Below, piece by piece: positions 6,933-9,458 of a stretch of DNA of 9,458 nucleotides. The stretch lies in the NCBI GenBank assembly GCA_002329495.1, contig DCTH01000224.1:1-9458 (forward strand), written 5' to 3'. Position numbers and translations under genes: made by a program. Source of the DNA: Syntrophothermus sp. UBA1445 (lineage in GTDB: Bacteria > Bacillota > Syntrophomonadia > Syntrophomonadales > DTU052). Positions within the stretch are counted from its first letter, which is position 1. Each line of letters starts with the position of its first letter. The notes below the pieces were generated by a model, which saw only the letters and a program-made list of their open reading frames with translations, was not told the DNA's origin and searched no databases.

Positions 6933-7720
6933 TGAATTCATTTACCTTCGGACAATACATACCGGGTGAGTCATATGTTCACTCCCTGGACCCGCGTACC
7001 AAGCTCTACCTGGTAGTGGCTGCGATGGTTGCAGTTCTTGGAGTCAACACCCTTTGGGGGGTCGTGATTACGGCACTCTTTATTGCAATCTTCATCCTGG
7101 CAGCCAGGGTACCGGCAAGAGTCTTCTGGAGTGGCACCCGGCCATTACTGATAGTGGTTGTGATCACCGCCCTGTTTCAGATCTTTTTTGTTCCCGGTGA
7201 GGTCATCTACCGGTGGTGGTTGGTTACCGTAACCGATGCCGGCTTGAAAATGGGGGCCTTGATGACTTATCGATTGCTGATGGTCATTCTTCTGGCCCAG
7301 TTGCTTACATTTACTACCTCACCCTTGCAGTTGACCGATGGTCTGGAAAGGGTTCTGAGACCATTCAGCAAGGTGGGAATTCCCGCCCATGAACTGGCGA
7401 TGATAATGACCATCGCCCTGCGCTTTATCCCGGTCTTCTTTGAGGAAGGCCACAAGATCACCAGGGCCCAAGTGTCTCGCGGGGCTGATTTTCGGGGAGG
7501 ATGGTTAAAAAGCGCCCAGAATCTGGTGTCTATAATAGTGCCTCTTTTTGTTCGGGCCTTTCATCGGGCAGATGAGTTGGCCCTGGCGATGGAAGCCCGT
7601 TGCTACACCGGTGGGGAGGGACGCACCAGGTTGCATGTTATGGTCATGTCCCCGGCGGATTATTGCGTTATGGCAGTTACAACCGGAGTAGTATTATTTG
7701 TGATCCTGTCCGGATTATGA
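6929..7720 (+). CDS. ecfT: Energy-coupling factor transporter transmembrane subunit EcfT
   Basis: EcfT is the membrane scaffold that links the ATPases to substrate-capturing S subunits. The 263-residue protein begins FGQYIPGESYVHSLDPRTKL (residues 7 on), the conserved EcfT N-terminus. Hydrophobic segments lie at roughly 26-38, 43-59, 72-88, 110-128, 155-172 and 244-262. The two coupling-helix X-R-X motifs that dock into the ATPases are recognisable: SRG at 183-185 (QVSRGADF) and ARC at 223-225 (MEARCY), where the second is more often ARG. Start choice is between ATG 6929 and ATG 6932; GAGGA at 6920-6924 is 4 nt from the first and 7 nt from the second, so the product may lack one methionine. 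No S-subunit gene is nearby, which fits a shared, group II module. Confidence 0.95.
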   Translation: MMNSFTFGQYIPGESYVHSLDPRTKLYLVVAAMVAVLGVNTLWGVVITALFIAIFILAARVPARVFWSGTRPLLIVVVITALFQIFFVPGEVIYRWWLVTVTDAGLKMGALMTYRLLMVILLAQLLTFTTSPLQLTDGLERVLRPFSKVGIPAHELAMIMTIALRFIPVFFEEGHKITRAQVSRGADFRGGWLKSAQNLVSIIVPLFVRAFHRADELALAMEARCYTGGEGRTRLHVMVMSPADYCVMAVTTGVVLFVILSGL

Positions 7721-7794
7721 ACAGACAAATGTTTTATGCACAAAAAACGTATTAAACCAGTGATATTCATCAGGCGAGGTAAAGGGGAAAACCG
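7721..7794 (+). other. Intergenic gap between ecfT and truA
   Basis: The 74-bp AT-rich gap holds the truA ribosome binding site AAAGGGG (7781-7787) and a weak AT-rich inverted repeat: 7729-7735 can pair with 7744-7750 (seven pairs including one G-U, 8-nt loop). TATTAA at 7750-7755 resembles a -10 hexamer but has no matching -35. I see no convincing promoter or terminator, so truA is probably transcribed with the ECF genes. Confidence 0.4.
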
Positions 7795-8601
7795 ATGCGC
7801 ATCAAGTTAGTGGTGGAATATGACGGTACTGACTTTCATGGCTTTCAGAGACAACCTGGCAAGCGAACGGTTGATCAGGTACTGGAAGAAGCGATTTCTC
7901 AACTGACCGGGGAAGAGGTTCACGTGACAGGATCGGGACGGACCGATGCCGGAGTGCATGCCTTTGGTCAGGTGGTAGCTTTCGATACCCGGGCTACCAT
8001 ACCTCCTCAGCGGTACTGCCAGGCCATCAACACCTTTTTACCTCCTGACGTCAGGGTCATTCGCAGTGAAGAGGCGGCGACTGATTTTCATCCCCGTTAT
8101 CATGCGCAGTGTAAGACGTATCGCTATCTTGTATACCGGGCTGCGAGAGGGTACACCTTATACCGCAGATACGCTCACCAGTATACCGGAAGCCTGGATA
8201 TCGCCCTGCTGCAAGAGGCAACTTATAATATCACCGGGAAACATGATTTCCGGGGATTTATGGCCAGCGGCAGTGATGTGCAGGACACCGTAAGAACAGT
8301 TTATCGGTTCAGCATTGAAGAGAGATTTCCCTGGCTCAGATTCGAGATTACGGGAGACGGTTTTCTCTATCGTATGGTCAGGAATCTGGTGGGCACGCTA
8401 ATTGAAATAGGAAGAGGAGCCATGACTCTCGAACAACTGGATGAGGTTATCACAACTGGTGACCGAAAAAAGGCCGGACCCACGGCGCCCGCCCGAGGTC
8501 TCTATCTGGTAAGGGTCGATTACTACCGTGTCGGGCATGGGGACGGTTCTACTATGCGAAAAGAATCGGTATCTATTGACAAGCGGAGTCTGAACTTGTA
8601 A
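7795..8601 (+). CDS. truA: tRNA pseudouridine(38-40) synthase TruA
   Basis: TruA converts uridines 38, 39 and 40 in the anticodon stem-loop of tRNAs to pseudouridine. The 268-residue protein starts with MRIKLVVEYDGTDFHGFQRQ, the conserved N-terminal strand and substrate loop. The catalytic aspartate is D51 in SGRTDAGVHA. CKTYRYLVY (about 106-114), the HDFRGF motif, GDGFLYRMVRNLVGTL and the terminal TAPARGLYLVRVDY complete the signature. Family members usually end soon after VDY; here about 25 extra residues (244-268) follow, polar and unconserved in appearance, and their codons contain a candidate promoter -35 element for rplM. The ATG at 7795 has AAAGGGG 7 nt upstream. The position between ecfT and rplM is the usual Firmicute arrangement. 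Confidence 0.97.
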   Translation: MRIKLVVEYDGTDFHGFQRQPGKRTVDQVLEEAISQLTGEEVHVTGSGRTDAGVHAFGQVVAFDTRATIPPQRYCQAINTFLPPDVRVIRSEEAATDFHPRYHAQCKTYRYLVYRAARGYTLYRRYAHQYTGSLDIALLQEATYNITGKHDFRGFMASGSDVQDTVRTVYRFSIEERFPWLRFEITGDGFLYRMVRNLVGTLIEIGRGAMTLEQLDEVITTGDRKKAGPTAPARGLYLVRVDYYRVGHGDGSTMRKESVSIDKRSLNL

Positions 8602-8604
8602 CAT
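8576..8604 (+). promoter_or_regulatory. Candidate sigma-A promoter for rplM-rpsI
   Basis: A perfect -35 hexamer TTGACA (8576-8581) is followed after exactly 17 bp by TAACAT (8599-8604), which matches four of six -10 positions including the first two and last two bases. Initiation would be expected near 8610-8612, giving a leader of about 62 nt before the rplM start. It lies within the last codons of truA and across its stop. The placement immediately before a structured leader supports the call, but no experimental evidence is available here. Confidence 0.55.
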
Positions 8605-8610
8605 TAATAA

Positions 8611-8660
8611 GTGACGGAAAATTGCCTGACCCCGCCCCGTGTCAGGTGTGCTAAATCGGT
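8611..8660 (+). promoter_or_regulatory. Candidate L13-type ribosomal protein leader
   Basis: The untranslated stretch between truA and rplM contains a hairpin: CCTGAC (8625-8630) pairs with GTCAGG (8641-8646), extendable by G-U pairs, around a C-rich 10-nt loop (CCCGCCCCGT). Next comes GTGTGCTAAATCGGT and then the ribosome binding site. Firmicutes are known to carry a conserved L13 leader (Rfam L13_leader) at exactly this position, through which L13 is thought to repress its own operon. Position, size and hairpin near the binding site fit, but I assign it by context rather than a covariance match. The 5' arm CCTGACC could alternatively pair, with one bulged base, to GGTAGG (8658-8663), which includes the first bases of the ribosome binding site. 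Confidence 0.5.
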
Positions 8661-8667
8661 AGGAGGG
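8661..8667 (+). promoter_or_regulatory. Ribosome binding site that decides the rplM start
   Basis: AGGAGGG lies 6 nt upstream of TTG 8674. It excludes an in-frame GTG at 8611, which would add 21 residues unlike any L13 N-terminus and would translate through the leader hairpin and this site. Confidence 0.85.
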
Positions 8668-8673
8668 AACTGC

Positions 8674-9108
8674 TTGAAAACGTATATGGGAAAGCCACAG
8701 GACCAGGAAAGAAAATGGTATGTTATTGATGCTGCCGATCAAACACTGGGCAGACTGTCTGCTGAAATCGCAGCAATGCTGAGAGGAAAACATAAACCAA
8801 CATTCACTCCCCATGTTGACTGCGGGGATTTCGTTATAGTTATCAATGCCGAGAAGATTAAGCTTACCGGCAAGAAACTCACCGATAAGAAATACACCTA
8901 CCATACCGGATATCCGGGGGGATTAAAACAGGTCGATTACCAGACCCTGATGAAGAAGAAGCCGGAAAAGGCATTGGAGGTAGCGGTCAAAGGTATGTTA
9001 CCGCATACTACTCTGGGTGCGCAGATGTTCAGAAAGCTCAAGGTCTACAGAGGGTCTAACCATCCTCACAAGGCCCAGCAACCTGTAAATTGGGAATTGA
9101 GAGGATAG
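8674..9108 (+). CDS. rplM: 50S ribosomal protein L13
   Basis: L13 is an early-assembling large-subunit protein. From TTG 8674 the product is 144 residues beginning [20 protein letters not shown], as expected for the family. It contains [39 protein letters not shown], the [12 protein letters not shown] motif, [21 protein letters not shown] and [13 protein letters not shown]. Length is typical (about 142-148). The open frame extends upstream to a GTG at 8611, but the strong AGGAGGG at 8661-8667 and homology both place the start at the TTG. It is probably expressed from its own promoter and leader just upstream as well as by read-through from truA, and is co-transcribed with rpsI 12 bp downstream. 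Confidence 0.96.
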   Translation: MKTYMGKPQDQERKWYVIDAADQTLGRLSAEIAAMLRGKHKPTFTPHVDCGDFVIVINAEKIKLTGKKLTDKKYTYHTGYPGGLKQVDYQTLMKKKPEKALEVAVKGMLPHTTLGAQMFRKLKVYRGSNHPHKAQQPVNWELRG

Positions 9109-9120
9109 GGAGGTAGAGCA

Positions 9121-9458
9121 ATGACTACGAAGGTTCAATATCTAGGCACAGGAAGAAGAAAGACCGCCGTAGCCCGGGTACGTCTTTTGCCCGGAGACGG
9201 TAATATTGTTATCAATGGTAAGTCATTTGAGAATTACTTCCCCAACCGAACCCTGCGGCTCATTGTTATGCAACCCCTGGTTTTAACCGAGCTGGCCGGA
9301 AGATTCGATGTAATCGCCCGGGTTCATGGTGGTGGAGTATCAGGTCAGGCAGGGGCAGTAAGACTGGGTATCGCCCGCGCCCTGATCAAATCCAATCCGG
9401 AACTGAGAAAACAGCTGCGCAGAGCCGGTTTCGTAACCCGTGACCCACGGATGAAGGT
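9121..9458 (+). CDS. rpsI: 30S ribosomal protein S9, 3' end cut off by window edge
   Basis: S9 lies in the 30S head, and its C-terminal tail touches P-site tRNA. The frame is open from ATG 9121 to the window edge, giving 112 codons plus two bases. Family hallmarks are [19 protein letters not shown] (7-25), [11 protein letters not shown], the glycine-rich [20 protein letters not shown] (69-88) and [12 protein letters not shown] at the edge. S9 is normally about 130 residues, so the last 18 or so, including the lysine/arginine-rich tail, are missing only because the window ends. GGGAGGT (9108-9114) overlaps the rplM stop and is 6 nt from the start. The rplM-rpsI pairing is near-universal in bacteria. 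Confidence 0.97.
   Translation, partial: MTTKVQYLGTGRRKTAVARVRLLPGDGNIVINGKSFENYFPNRTLRLIVMQPLVLTELAGRFDVIARVHGGGVSGQAGAVRLGIARALIKSNPELRKQLRRAGFVTRDPRMK

Noticed and set aside
7721..7794. Promoter for truA in the ecfT-truA gap
   Set aside because: The -10-like hexamers (TATTAA, TATTCA) have no -35 match at 16-18 bp spacing.
8398..8904. 168-codon open frame on the minus strand across truA and rplM
   Set aside because: It is antisense to two conserved genes, crosses the leader, and its translation resembles no known protein; it is a by-product of codon composition.
1..9458. Mobile element, CRISPR array, tRNA/rRNA gene or horizontally acquired segment
   Set aside because: No transposase, integrase, repeat-spacer pattern or tRNA-like cloverleaf seen; the gene order is conserved core throughout, with uniform composition by eye.

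Overview
The window is a housekeeping gene cluster with every gene on the + strand: the end of the spc operon, the alpha operon, an energy-coupling factor (ECF) transporter module, and the start of the rplM-rpsI operon. The order is secY (3' end only), adk, map, a small KOW-domain gene, infA, rpmJ, rpsM, rpsK, rpsD, rpoA, rplQ, ecfA1, ecfA2, ecfT, truA, rplM, rpsI (5' part only). This order is typical of Firmicutes. Having rpsD between rpsK and rpoA, together with the KOW gene between map and infA, fits class Clostridia better than Bacillus, where rpsD stands alone. Base composition looks close to 50% GC by eye, and strong GGAGG-type ribosome binding sites precede most genes. I cannot name genus or species from the sequence.

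Region by region: 1-265 is the SecY C-terminus. 283-2206 holds adenylate kinase, methionine aminopeptidase, the KOW protein and IF1, packed with overlaps of 14, 1 (or a 17 bp gap, depending on start) and 23 bp. 2222-5132 holds L36, S13, S11, S4, the RNA polymerase alpha subunit and L17. 5135-7720 is the ECF module (two ATPases and the transmembrane T subunit), joined to rplQ by only 2 bp. 7795-8601 is the tRNA pseudouridine synthase truA. 8674 onward is L13 and S9, preceded by a plausible promoter inside the end of truA and a short structured leader that fits an L13-type autoregulatory leader. No stretch over 300 bases lacks a gene. The two largest gaps are 115 bp (ecfA1-ecfA2) and 74 bp (ecfT-truA).

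The genes serve linked growth functions: protein export (SecY), nucleotide balance (Adk), N-terminal Met removal (Map), translation initiation (IF1), ribosome assembly (L36, S13, S11, S4, L17, L13, S9), transcription (RpoA), tRNA modification (TruA) and vitamin or micronutrient uptake (EcfA1A2T, with substrate-binding S subunits encoded elsewhere).

I found no new system, mobile element, CRISPR array or horizontally acquired segment. Points worth a second look are the promoter plus leader before rplM, a stem-loop over the ecfA1 stop codon inside an unusually long ecfA1-ecfA2 gap, a serine in place of the Q-loop glutamine in EcfA1, a hairpin carrying TATAAT in its loop before rpoA, and the many GTG/TTG starts among the translation genes.
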